From an uncultured Collinsella sp. (GTDB taxonomy: Bacteria; Actinomycetota; Coriobacteriia; Coriobacteriales; Coriobacteriaceae): 5,796 nt of DNA. Positions 1 through 5,716 of the stretch are shown here, in pieces. The notes below the pieces were generated by a model. That model was not told where the DNA came from. It searched no databases and saw only the letters and a list, made by a program, of their open reading frames with translations. Made by a program: the position numbers and the translations under genes. Where the stretch lies: the NCBI GenBank assembly GCA_900545165.1, contig UQYA01000102.1, positions 1 to 5,796 of the forward strand. Direction: 5' to 3'. The stretch's first letter is position 1. Each line of letters begins with the position of its first letter.

Positions 1-744
1 CTGCAGTCCGTGGCCTACAACGAGGCCCACGGCACGCCCAACGTGCACCTGTACGAGGTCGGCAGCCTGTTCCACGGCCGTGAGAACGCCAGCCTGCCCA
101 AGGAGACCAAGTCCGTAGCGGGCGTGCTGTCGGGCCAGTGGAGCGAGCAGTCCTGGAACATGAAGTACCGCAAGCTGCGCTTCTTCTTTGGCAAGGGCAT
201 CGTTGAAGAGCTGCTCGCCCAGTTGCGCATCGAGAAGGTTCGCTTCCGTCCCGCCGAGGGCGAGGGCTACGCCTTCTTGCAGCCGGGCCGTGCCGCCGAG
301 GTTCTGTCCGGCGGTACCGTGCTGGGCTGGGTCGGCGAGATCCACCCCGAGGCGCGCGAGGCCTGCGGCATCGACGAGGTCGTCGTCGCCTTTGAGCTCG
401 ACCTGGACAAGCTGATCAAGGGTGCCCGCAACCAGGAGAACTACCGCGAGTTCTCGCAGTACCCGGCCGTCGAGCACGACTTGGCTATCGTGGTCGATAA
501 CGCTGTGACCTGCGAGGATCTTGAGCGTCGTATCATCAGCGCCGGCGGCAAGCTGCTCGAGGGCGTGCGCCTGTTCGACGTGTACCGCGACCCGGTGCGC
601 GTGGGCGTGGGCAAAAAGTCCATGGCCTTCGCGCTTACGTATCGCTCCGACGACCATACGCTCACCAGCGAGGAGGTCGAGAAGGCGCACCAGAAGATCG
701 TCACCAAGGTGTGCAAGGGCGTAAACGGCGAGGTTCGCGGCTAG
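1..744 (+). CDS. pheT: Phenylalanine--tRNA ligase beta subunit, C-terminal part
   Basis: This is the 3' end of the beta chain of the cytoplasmic alpha2-beta2 phenylalanyl-tRNA synthetase, which charges tRNA-Phe with phenylalanine. The frame is open from base 1, so the gene begins outside the window and the GTG at 10 is an internal valine. About 247 residues are visible. The first part matches the synthetase-like core: LYEVGSLF near residues 17-24, GKGIVEELL near 64-72, and QPGRAAEVL followed by GWVGEIHPE near 94-116. Residues from about 153 to the end form the FDX-ACB anticodon-binding domain, with YPAVEHDLAIVVD, SAGGKLLEGVRLFDVY, GKKSMAFALTYR and the closing TLTSEEVEKAHQ segment. The C-terminus looks complete and undamaged. 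pheS would be expected upstream. The following genes are unrelated in function and have their own promoter. Identification is by remembered family motifs and is very secure. Confidence 0.97.
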   Translation: MQSVAYNEAHGTPNVHLYEVGSLFHGRENASLPKETKSVAGVLSGQWSEQSWNMKYRKLRFFFGKGIVEELLAQLRIEKVRFRPAEGEGYAFLQPGRAAEVLSGGTVLGWVGEIHPEAREACGIDEVVVAFELDLDKLIKGARNQENYREFSQYPAVEHDLAIVVDNAVTCEDLERRIISAGGKLLEGVRLFDVYRDPVRVGVGKKSMAFALTYRSDDHTLTSEEVEKAHQKIVTKVCKGVNGEVRG

Positions 745-802
745 GTTTGCTTGCGGCTTGGGCTGACGCGCAAGGAAAGGGCAGGTACACGGCCGAGTCG
801 AC

Positions 803-831
803 ACGGGCGGCGTCATGACAGCGACGCCCGT
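803..831. repeat. Weak inverted repeat downstream of pheT
   Basis: ACGGGCG (803-809) is complementary to CGCCCGT (825-831), leaving a 15-base loop. An alternative pairing of GGCGTC (809-814) with GACGCC (823-828) closes an 8-base loop. No T-run follows, so it is a poor intrinsic terminator by itself. It could help end pheT transcription together with the stronger hairpin at 864-896. Its function is unassigned. Confidence 0.3.
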
Positions 832-863
832 CACCCTTCATCTGTTACGCCTGTATTACAAAA

Positions 864-896
864 CGGCGTGCTGCTTTGTTGGCGGCACGCCGCTTT
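864..896 (+). terminator. Rho-independent terminator-like hairpin after pheT
   Basis: CGGCGTGC (864-871) pairs perfectly with GCACGCCG (885-892). The stem extends inward through one G-U pair and two further pairs to a 7-base loop at 875-881. It is preceded by a short A-run (860-863) and followed by CTTT, so the T-tract is short. It lies about 120 bases after the pheT stop and just before the transporter promoter, as expected for a terminator that insulates the metal-transport operon. It ends upstream of the proposed transcription start, so it should not act as an attenuator in that operon's leader. Confidence 0.6.
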
Positions 897-904
897 GCTA
901 TGAT
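876..904 (+). promoter_or_regulatory. Putative sigma-70-type promoter of the cbiMQO operon
   Basis: TATGAT at 899-904 is a good -10 element and is preceded by TGC at 896-898, giving an extended -10. TTGTTG at 876-881 lies 17 bases upstream and keeps the TTG of the -35 consensus. The predicted start is near 911, which gives an untranslated leader of about 90 bases before the cbiM ATG at 1001. The -35 falls in the loop region of the terminator hairpin at 864-896. The call is from consensus matching only. Confidence 0.55.
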
Positions 905-914
905 TGCCCGCGGC

Positions 915-942
915 GTGTTACGAATCGGACAATACGTAACAC
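915..942. promoter_or_regulatory. NikR-like operator (perfect 8-bp inverted repeat)
   Basis: GTGTTACG (915-922) and CGTAACAC (935-942) are exact reverse complements separated by 12 bases, equivalent to GTGTTAC-N14-GTAACAC. The half-site centres are about 20-21 bp apart, two helical turns, so both face the same side of DNA. That suits a tetrameric ribbon-helix-helix regulator such as NikR. As I recall it, comparative genomics predicted this motif form for NikR outside enterobacteria, where the site is instead GTATGA-N16-TCATAC. The site lies a few bases after the predicted transcription start of a nickel/cobalt-type transporter, a position expected for repression. No nikR gene lies in the window. 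Another palindrome-binding regulator is possible. Confidence 0.6.
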
Positions 943-988
943 TGGTGATATGGTCCAAACGGCACCGCAATTCCGCGCGCCGAAATTC

Positions 989-994
989 AGGAGG
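989..994 (+). promoter_or_regulatory. Shine-Dalgarno site that sets the cbiM start
   Basis: A perfect AGGAGG sits six bases before the ATG at 1001. This decides the start. An in-frame ATG at 815 would give a longer protein but has no comparable site, lies upstream of the predicted promoter, and would bury the metal-binding MHIPD terminus. Confidence 0.85.
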
Positions 995-1000
995 CATCAG

Positions 1001-2086
1001 ATGCACATTCCAGATAATTACCTGTCCCCGCAGACGGACGCCGTCATGGCGGTGGCGATGGTGCCCGTATGGGTTCACTGCATTAAGAAGGTGCGCGCCA
1101 CGCTCGATCGCGAGCACATGGCATTCCTGGGCATTTGCGCCGCCTTCTCCTTTTTGCTCATGATGTTTAACGTGCCGCTGCCCGGTGGCACCACGGGCCA
1201 TGCCGTCGGCGGTGCCCTCATCGCGCTGCTGCTGGGCCCGGAGGCCGCGACTATCGCGGTTTCTGTTGCTCTGGCCCTGCAGGCGTTGCTTTTTGGCGAT
1301 GGCGGCATCCTGTCCTTTGGTGCCAACTGCTTTAACATGGCCTTTGTGCTGCCGTTTGTGGCCGCCATCGTGTTTCGCGCGCTCAACAGCCGTCTGCACG
1401 ACAAGAGCTGGGGCACCTCGGTTTCTGCCATCGTGAGCGGCTGGGTCGGCCTGTGCCTGGCGGCCCTGTGCGCGGCCATCGAGTTTGGTATTCAGCCTAT
1501 GCTTTTCACCAACGCGTCCGGCGCTCCGCTGTATTGCCCCTTCCCGCTGTCGATTGCCATTCCCGCCATGATGATCCCGCATATGCTGGTGGCCGGTGTG
1601 GTCGAGGGTGTGGCGACTGCCGCGATCTACGCATTCATTATGAAGACGGCGCCGAGCATCATCGTCGGGCCCGAGGCCGTTGACGGCCAGCTTGCTGCTG
1701 ATGGCGCTGCCGCCAAAAAGACCTCGCTGATCCCCACGCTTATCCTGGTTGCCGTACTTGTCGTTGCCACGCCGCTGGGCTTGCTCGCTACTGGTGACGC
1801 CTGGGGCGAGTGGGACGGCGAGGGCGCCGCGACCGCTGTTCAGGAGGCTGGCGACGACAGCTTGCAGGCTTCGGTCGGCCTGGATGCCCCGACCTTTGCC
1901 GATTCGTTGCCCACGGGCGATTACCTGCAGGCCTATTCCGAGGAGCAGGGTTTTGGCTTTGCTGGCCAAGCTGCCATGTATATCCTCTCCGGCGTGATTG
2001 GCGTGGCGGTGCTCACCATCGTATTCCGTCTTGTTTCGCTGACGGCAAAGGAAAGCGGGTCCCATGCAAACGGTCGAGCTGCCTAG
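1001..2086 (+). CDS. cbiM: ECF nickel/cobalt transporter substrate-binding protein, CbiM/NikM with fused CbiN/NikN-like domain
   Basis: This is the substrate-capture (S) membrane component of a group I ECF transporter for Ni2+ or Co2+, 361 residues. The start at 1001 yields MHIPDNYLSP, the hallmark N-terminus of the family. Structures of NikM show the metal held by nitrogens of Met1, His2 and His67. Here His67 lies at exactly that position, in GTTGHAVGG, and Met1 should be retained because His2 is bulky. Hydrophobic segments lie near residues 13-27, 40-57, 65-97, 109-127, 140-161 and 184-215. A charged linker (about 216-240) leads to a second module with membrane segments near 243-263 and 324-348. 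These flank an extracytoplasmic loop carrying LGLLATGDAWGEW, typical of the PDGLE/CbiN-like partner, so M and N appear fused. Position 6 is Asn where Gly is usual. The gene overlaps the next one by 23 bases. Nickel is favoured over cobalt because of the upstream operator-like repeat, so nikMN may be the better name. Confidence 0.93.
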   Translation: MHIPDNYLSPQTDAVMAVAMVPVWVHCIKKVRATLDREHMAFLGICAAFSFLLMMFNVPLPGGTTGHAVGGALIALLLGPEAATIAVSVALALQALLFGDGGILSFGANCFNMAFVLPFVAAIVFRALNSRLHDKSWGTSVSAIVSGWVGLCLAALCAAIEFGIQPMLFTNASGAPLYCPFPLSIAIPAMMIPHMLVAGVVEGVATAAIYAFIMKTAPSIIVGPEAVDGQLAADGAAAKKTSLIPTLILVAVLVVATPLGLLATGDAWGEWDGEGAATAVQEAGDDSLQASVGLDAPTFADSLPTGDYLQAYSEEQGFGFAGQAAMYILSGVIGVAVLTIVFRLVSLTAKESGSHANGRAA

Positions 2087-2900
2087 CTGGCTCGCGGCCC
2101 AAGAGCGATACGAGCCCACGGGCGCTCGGCATCGCGTCATGCAAAAGAACGTCCTGCACCTGGCGAGCTTGCTCGAGCGGGTTCGCCTGGGCGGCGGCGC
2201 ACACGAGGGCGGGTCGATCATCGACCGCGCCCTTTCTTCCGTTTCGGCGCCGGTGCGCCTGCTCGGCATGCTCGTCTGTATCCTGTGCGTGTGTCTGACG
2301 CAAAGCCCGCTGTACCTGATGCTGATGGCGGCGATCGCGCTGGTGTTGATCGCCGCGCGCCCCGTGCGCGGTCTGCGGGCGACCTTTATGCCGGCGCTCG
2401 CCGCCGCGGGATTTGCCGTGGTCTTGGCGCTGCCGGCCCTGCTGCTGGGCGCTTCCGCCACGATCGCCATGCTCAAGATCGCGCTCAAGACGTTCGTTAA
2501 CGTGTCGCTGGTGCTGGGTGTTTCGTGGACGCTCACCTGGAGTCGTATGTCGGCGGCGCTCAAGATGCTGCATCTACCCGACGAAGTTATCTTTACGTTT
2601 GACATGGCGCTCAAGCACATTGAGGTGCTCGGCCGCACGGCGCACGACCTCACCGAATCGGTCATGCTTCGCAGTGTGGGCCGCGCGCCTGCGGGTTTTT
2701 CGCGCACCGATTCGGTGGCGGGTATCATGGGCATGACATTTATCAAGGCGATGGAATGCAGCCGCGCGATGGACGAGGCCATGCTGTGCCGCGGTTTTGC
2801 GGGTGCGTATCCGGCGCCCGCGCGCGCCGGGTTTGGCTGGCGCGATGCGGTCTATGCGGCCGGCGTGGCGCTGCTGGCGGTGTTGTGCGCCGTGCTGTAG
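2064..2900 (+). CDS. cbiQ: ECF transporter transmembrane coupling protein, CbiQ/NikQ
   Basis: This is the EcfT-type membrane protein that links the ATPase to the CbiM substrate component, 278 residues. The ATG at 2064 lies inside the end of cbiM, with an AAAGGAAAG ribosome site at 2047-2055, so translation is probably coupled. The first 60 or so residues are hydrophilic and probably cytoplasmic. Hydrophobic segments follow near 64-80, 82-98, 108-130 and 140-157, with a last one at 262-278. The stretch 158-258 is the amphipathic coupling region. It contains MLRSVGR (201-207) and MLCRGFAG (240-247), which match the two short Arg-centred motifs (x-Arg-Ser/Gly) by which EcfT proteins contact the ATPases. 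The second reads Cys-Arg-Gly rather than the commoner Ala-Arg-Gly. Family assignment is secure from motifs and from its position between cbiM and cbiO. Confidence 0.92.
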   Translation: MQTVELPSWLAAQERYEPTGARHRVMQKNVLHLASLLERVRLGGGAHEGGSIIDRALSSVSAPVRLLGMLVCILCVCLTQSPLYLMLMAAIALVLIAARPVRGLRATFMPALAAAGFAVVLALPALLLGASATIAMLKIALKTFVNVSLVLGVSWTLTWSRMSAALKMLHLPDEVIFTFDMALKHIEVLGRTAHDLTESVMLRSVGRAPAGFSRTDSVAGIMGMTFIKAMECSRAMDEAMLCRGFAGAYPAPARAGFGWRDAVYAAGVALLAVLCAVL

Positions 2901-2930
2901 GCACTGCTGGTTCCGGCTGGGGATGCAAAT

Positions 2931-2939
2931 AGGGAAGGG
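2931..2939 (+). promoter_or_regulatory. Shine-Dalgarno site for cbiO with a TTG start
   Basis: AGGGAAGGG lies seven bases before a TTG at 2947. The in-frame ATG at 2923 is upstream of this site and has only a weak G-rich stretch before it. The in-frame ATG at 2959 is about 19 bases downstream, too far away. The spacing therefore favours TTG as the initiator. Confidence 0.6.
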
Positions 2940-2946
2940 CGACGTT

Positions 2947-3717
2947 TTGACGATCGATATGAATAGTGCGGCGGGCACGAACGGTGCGGGCGGCGCCGAG
3001 GGCGCGCCGCTCATCGAGTTGCGCGACGTGGTGTTTTCCTATGCGGGTCATACGGTGGTCGATGGCGTTTCATTGCAGGTGAACCGTGGAGAGCTCGTTG
3101 CTCTGCTTGGTCCTAACGGCTGCGGCAAGACGACGATTATGCGTCTTATCAACGGCCTTGAGCTCGCGGACGCGGGTGCGTACCTGTTCGACGGGCATGC
3201 GGTCGATGCGGCGTTTCTAAAGGATTCCGCGGCCGCTCAGCGTTTTCATCAGCGCGTGGGCTTTGTGTTCCAGAATGCCGACGCCCAGCTGTTCTGCGCT
3301 ACGGTGGGCGAGGAAGTCGCTTTTGGTCCCGCGCAGATGGGGCTGCCGGCAGACGAGCTCGAGCGCCGCGTGCGCGATGCCATGGAGCTGTTCCAGGTTG
3401 CCGACCTTGTCGACGTCTCTCCCTATCAGCTCTCGGGCGGGCAAAAGAAGCGTGTGGCGCTGGCGGCAGTCGTATCGATGAATCCCGATATCCTAGTGCT
3501 CGATGAGCCCACCAATGGGCTCGACGAGGATTCATGCGACATCGTGGTCAACTTCTTGCTGGCCTACGTCGCGGCGGGTAAGACGGTCTTGATGAGCACG
3601 CATCACCAGGATTTGGCGCGACGCCTGGGTGCCCGTGCAATCTATATCGATCGATATCACCATGTGGTCGAGGCGTCTTCGTCGTCGTATGGAACCGAAA
3701 GCGGTGCTACGGACTAG
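2947..3717 (+). CDS. cbiO: ECF transporter ATP-binding protein, CbiO/NikO
   Basis: This is the cytoplasmic ABC ATPase that drives nickel/cobalt uptake, 256 residues when started at the TTG chosen from its ribosome site. An ATG at 2923 in the same frame would add eight residues. All ATPase motifs are intact: Walker A GPNGCGKTT (55-63), Q-loop FVFQNADAQLF (106-116), signature LSGGQKKRVA (162-171), Walker B ILVLDEP (182-188) with catalytic Glu187, D-loop NGLD (190-193) and switch histidine in STHHQD (His219 or His220). The Q-loop with NADAQLF and the following TVGEEVAFGP are characteristic of ECF-type ATPases. A low-complexity Ala/Gly stretch covers residues 8-20, and the C-terminus is short and Ser-rich. 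One ATPase gene is present, so CbiO would act as a homodimer. The gene begins 46 bases after cbiQ in the same operon. Confidence 0.93.
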   Translation: MTIDMNSAAGTNGAGGAEGAPLIELRDVVFSYAGHTVVDGVSLQVNRGELVALLGPNGCGKTTIMRLINGLELADAGAYLFDGHAVDAAFLKDSAAAQRFHQRVGFVFQNADAQLFCATVGEEVAFGPAQMGLPADELERRVRDAMELFQVADLVDVSPYQLSGGQKKRVALAAVVSMNPDILVLDEPTNGLDEDSCDIVVNFLLAYVAAGKTVLMSTHHQDLARRLGARAIYIDRYHHVVEASSSSYGTESGATD

Positions 3718-3737
3718 TTGCTGCGTAGAGCGTGCGT

Positions 3738-3756
3738 AGCCGTCCGCGCGGCTTTG
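3738..3756 (+). terminator. Weak candidate terminator after cbiO
   Basis: AGCCG (3738-3742) pairs with CGGCT (3749-3753), with a possible inner T-G pair, followed by only three T residues. The stem is short and the T-tract poor. It may still end part of the transporter transcript 20 bases after the cbiO stop. Confidence 0.3.
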
Positions 3757-3762
3757 CCGTGA

Positions 3763-3771
3763 TGGTATAGT
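3763..3771 (+). promoter_or_regulatory. Extended -10 promoter for the phospholipase-like gene
   Basis: TGGTATAGT at 3763-3771 is an extended -10 with one mismatch in the hexamer. No good -35 is visible about 17 bases upstream, which extended -10 promoters tolerate. The predicted start is near 3777, leaving a leader of about 20 bases to the ATG at 3798. It suggests the gene can be expressed apart from the transporter operon. Confidence 0.5.
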
Positions 3772-3797
3772 TATCCAGGTTTTTTATGGGGGTGGCT

Positions 3798-4646
3798 ATG
3801 CCAAGCTGGAACATTCATATCGCTCAGACGGAGCGTTTGCTGGAGCGCACTGGTGCGCTTGCCAATAGCGTGCGCGACCGCAATGCCTTTTTGTTTGGCT
3901 GCGTGGTTCCGGATATCTTCGTGGGCTATATGGTCCCTGGCATCGCCGATCCCATCCCGTACCGCATTACGCACTTTGCCAAGCCTGAACCCATCCCTAA
4001 GCCTCGTGAGCATGAGTTCTGGGATACCTATGTGGCGCCGCTGCTTAACGGCGCACCCGCGGGCGAACCCGCCGAGGCTACCTCGATTGTCGAGGAGCGC
4101 GAGCGACTGAATCGCGTGCACTATCCCCAGCGCTACAGGGATGCCGAGCCGGTTGTCGGTCCCGGCGCTCGTGAGTTCTCGCTTGCGTCCGAGGACGTGG
4201 CGCAGTCGTTGCTCGATTTGACATTGGGTGTCTGGTCGCATCTGGTGGCCGATACCGTATGGAATACGCGCGTGAATCAGTACCTGGAGGCGCACGGCGG
4301 CAAGCCGTGCGAGGAGTTCCGCATTAAAAAGCAAGGCGACTTTGACTGGTTTGGCAAGACGCTCGGCATTGTTTCGATTCCGCGTGCGACCGATCGCCTG
4401 TATACCGCTGCGACGCGTTTTGGGCAGTATCCCATCCATAAAGAGTATGTGCTCAAGACCATCGGCGTCATGCACGAGATTGTACGCGAAAACCCCGGCG
4501 ATCCCGACCATCCGCCATACCGCCTGCTGACCGAGGAATTCTTCGACGCGACGTTTACCGAGGTCATCGAGCTAACCGAGGCGGGTTTTGCCGCCCGTGT
4601 CGAATCGCCCGATGTGCCTGCGCTGCCCCTGATTGCTAGCTGCTAG
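3798..4646 (+). CDS. Zinc-dependent phospholipase C-like protein
   Basis: The 282-residue protein resembles the zinc-dependent phospholipase C family (Zn_dep_PLPC, related to S1/P1 nuclease-type trinuclear zinc enzymes). The start is chosen at 3798 because the G-rich stretch at 3788-3795 can serve as ribosome site, because the predicted transcript starts only about 20 bases upstream, and because MPSWNIHI is the usual beginning. The in-frame ATG at 3786 would have almost no leader. Likely metal ligands are His7, Asp39 in GCVVPDI, His59 in ITHFA, and His148 and Asp152 in WSHLVADTVWN, the His-x3-Asp pair of the family. Classical secreted members carry a signal peptide. None is present here and the chain is hydrophilic, so it is probably cytosolic and its substrate may not be a phospholipid. 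The gene ends in an overlap with the convergent minus-strand gene. Family assignment is fairly sure, but the substrate is unknown. Confidence 0.75.
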   Translation: MPSWNIHIAQTERLLERTGALANSVRDRNAFLFGCVVPDIFVGYMVPGIADPIPYRITHFAKPEPIPKPREHEFWDTYVAPLLNGAPAGEPAEATSIVEERERLNRVHYPQRYRDAEPVVGPGAREFSLASEDVAQSLLDLTLGVWSHLVADTVWNTRVNQYLEAHGGKPCEEFRIKKQGDFDWFGKTLGIVSIPRATDRLYTAATRFGQYPIHKEYVLKTIGVMHEIVRENPGDPDHPPYRLLTEEFFDATFTEVIELTEAGFAARVESPDVPALPLIASC

Positions 4647-5716
4647 CTGGCCGGCCCGGCAGTGAATAGCTCAACCCAATCGACAAGTAGCTCTTGCCGT
4701 AAGGTATCTTCGGCAATGCGCTCCTGTTTGGTCTTTGGGATGTGGGGAAGCCCGGCCTTTTTATGGATGAGCTCGGCTATGTGGTCGAAGCTCTTCTTCT
4801 CCTTGATCTGGTCATAGGTAATTTGGATGACGTCGTAGCCCATGCTTGTGAGCGCGGTGGCGCGCTCGGCATCGGAGAGGCTCGCGGCTTCGCTGTCGTG
4901 GGCAGAGCGGCCTTGGCATTCCAGAATGACGCCCATGCTGTCGGTGGCGCTTTCGATGAGGATATCGGCGTAGCAGCAGGTTTTGTCATACAGCGAACGT
5001 GCGGCTTCACTGAGCGGGATGCGCGCGTTGTTGGCGATCTCGATGCCCTGGCCGCCCTCGTCGCGGGGGAGCGAGATAAGCAAGGAGGTCTGTACTTCGA
5101 AGGGCGAGGCGGCCTGCCCCGTCATGTGCTCGGCCGCCCAGCGCAGTTGTTTGACGCCGCGCAGGCCTGCGGCTTGCTTGGCGAACGCGGCGATATCCGT
5201 TGCGGTAAGAAGCGGCGTGCGCTTCCACAAGTTGGTGTCATTGCCCTTGGTGTCGTTAACTCGCTCCCAGCCGCAGTTGGGTGGAATGAACTTAAGCGAA
5301 ATAGCTTCATCGAGTTGTTGTTGCGTTCGCTCGCAGGGCTTAAACACTGCAAAGGAGCCGCACATCTCGTAGCACGCCATGAGCAACTGGTTGCGTGAGA
5401 CCTGCGTGGCAAGGCTGAGCAGCGTGAACTCCGGTGAAGTGACATCAAATCCATGTTCAGTCTGCCTAAACGACCCCGGAGGTGGTTCTTGGGTCAGGAG
5501 GTGCGATTTAAACAGGCTTCGCGACCCGGATTGTGCCCGAGTGAATACAAGCCTGTGAAGTGGTGCGTGAAGCAGGTCTTTTACAACTGCATGACTTCCG
5601 AGGCCACAACATCTGCGATCCATATTGCCAAGGCTAATGGCGGGGTAAAGGCCTAATACCTGCGGCGGGATGCGGTAGTAGTTAAAGGCGGATTGCCCAC
5701 AAAGCGTCAGGTCCAT
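4643..5716 (-). CDS. AbiEi-like plus DUF559/Vsr-like PD-(D/E)XK nuclease domain protein
   Basis: A 357-residue protein of unknown function. The ATG at 5716 follows AGGAGGG by about four bases, and an in-frame TGA lies further upstream. Residues 1-125 recall the C-terminal part of AbiEi-type antitoxins/regulators: CGQSAFNYYR near the start, then HGFDVTSPEFTLLSLA (88-103) and a helical LLMACYEMCG. After a linker with RGVKQLRWAAEHM (186-198), residues 204-303 fit a DUF559/Vsr-like nuclease core. This shows SPFEVQ with Glu207, YADILIE with Asp251, ILECQG with Glu266 and Gln268, His273, and SDAERATALTSMGYDVIQIT with Asp282 and Arg285. Glu207, Asp251 and Glu266-x-Gln268 would be the metal-binding set, with Gln replacing the usual Lys or Asp. 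There is no signal peptide or membrane segment. The first 100 codons use rarer codons (AGA, AGG, CGA, GTA, TTA) than the rest. Such two-part proteins are, as I recall, common but uncharacterised in actinobacteria. A role in defence or DNA repair is inference. Confidence 0.65.
   Translation of the reverse strand: MDLTLCGQSAFNYYRIPPQVLGLYPAISLGNMDRRCCGLGSHAVVKDLLHAPLHRLVFTRAQSGSRSLFKSHLLTQEPPPGSFRQTEHGFDVTSPEFTLLSLATQVSRNQLLMACYEMCGSFAVFKPCERTQQQLDEAISLKFIPPNCGWERVNDTKGNDTNLWKRTPLLTATDIAAFAKQAAGLRGVKQLRWAAEHMTGQAASPFEVQTSLLISLPRDEGGQGIEIANNARIPLSEAARSLYDKTCCYADILIESATDSMGVILECQGRSAHDSEAASLSDAERATALTSMGYDVIQITYDQIKEKKSFDHIAELIHKKAGLPHIPKTKQERIAEDTLRQELLVDWVELFTAGPAS

Noticed and set aside
10..12. 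The GTG at 10 as the start of a short separate gene.
   Set aside because: The frame is open from base 1 and the sequence is internal to the synthetase core of pheT, so this is an internal valine codon.
815..1000. An N-terminal extension of cbiM from the ATG at 815.
   Set aside because: It would include the promoter, terminator hairpin and operator, has no good ribosome site, and would bury the Met1-His2 metal-binding terminus. AGGAGG before 1001 decides the start.
745..1000. A cobalamin or nickel/cobalt riboswitch upstream of cbiM, suggested by CACTGG near 940-945 and GACAGCG near 817-823.
   Set aside because: The rest of the conserved cobalamin core and the four-way junction of the nickel/cobalt riboswitch cannot be found. 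The predicted leader of about 90 bases is also too short for a cobalamin aptamer, and CACTGG overlaps the inverted repeat.
845..2782. A very long open frame (about 645 codons) on the minus strand opposite cbiM and cbiQ.
   Set aside because: Its translation is Arg/His/Gln-rich with no recognisable family, and it lies wholly antisense to two securely identified transporter genes and their promoter. High GC3 in the real genes removes stop codons from this complementary frame.
3771..4511. A 246-codon open frame on the minus strand opposite the phospholipase-like gene.
   Set aside because: It shows no family resemblance, lies antisense to a gene with clear motifs, a promoter and a ribosome site, and fits a compositional shadow.
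4742..5398. A 218-codon plus-strand open frame opposite the nuclease-like gene, rich in Gly, Ala and Val.
   Set aside because: The minus-strand frame has a strong ribosome site, a bounded start and recognisable domain motifs. The plus-strand frame has no ribosome site or known motif.
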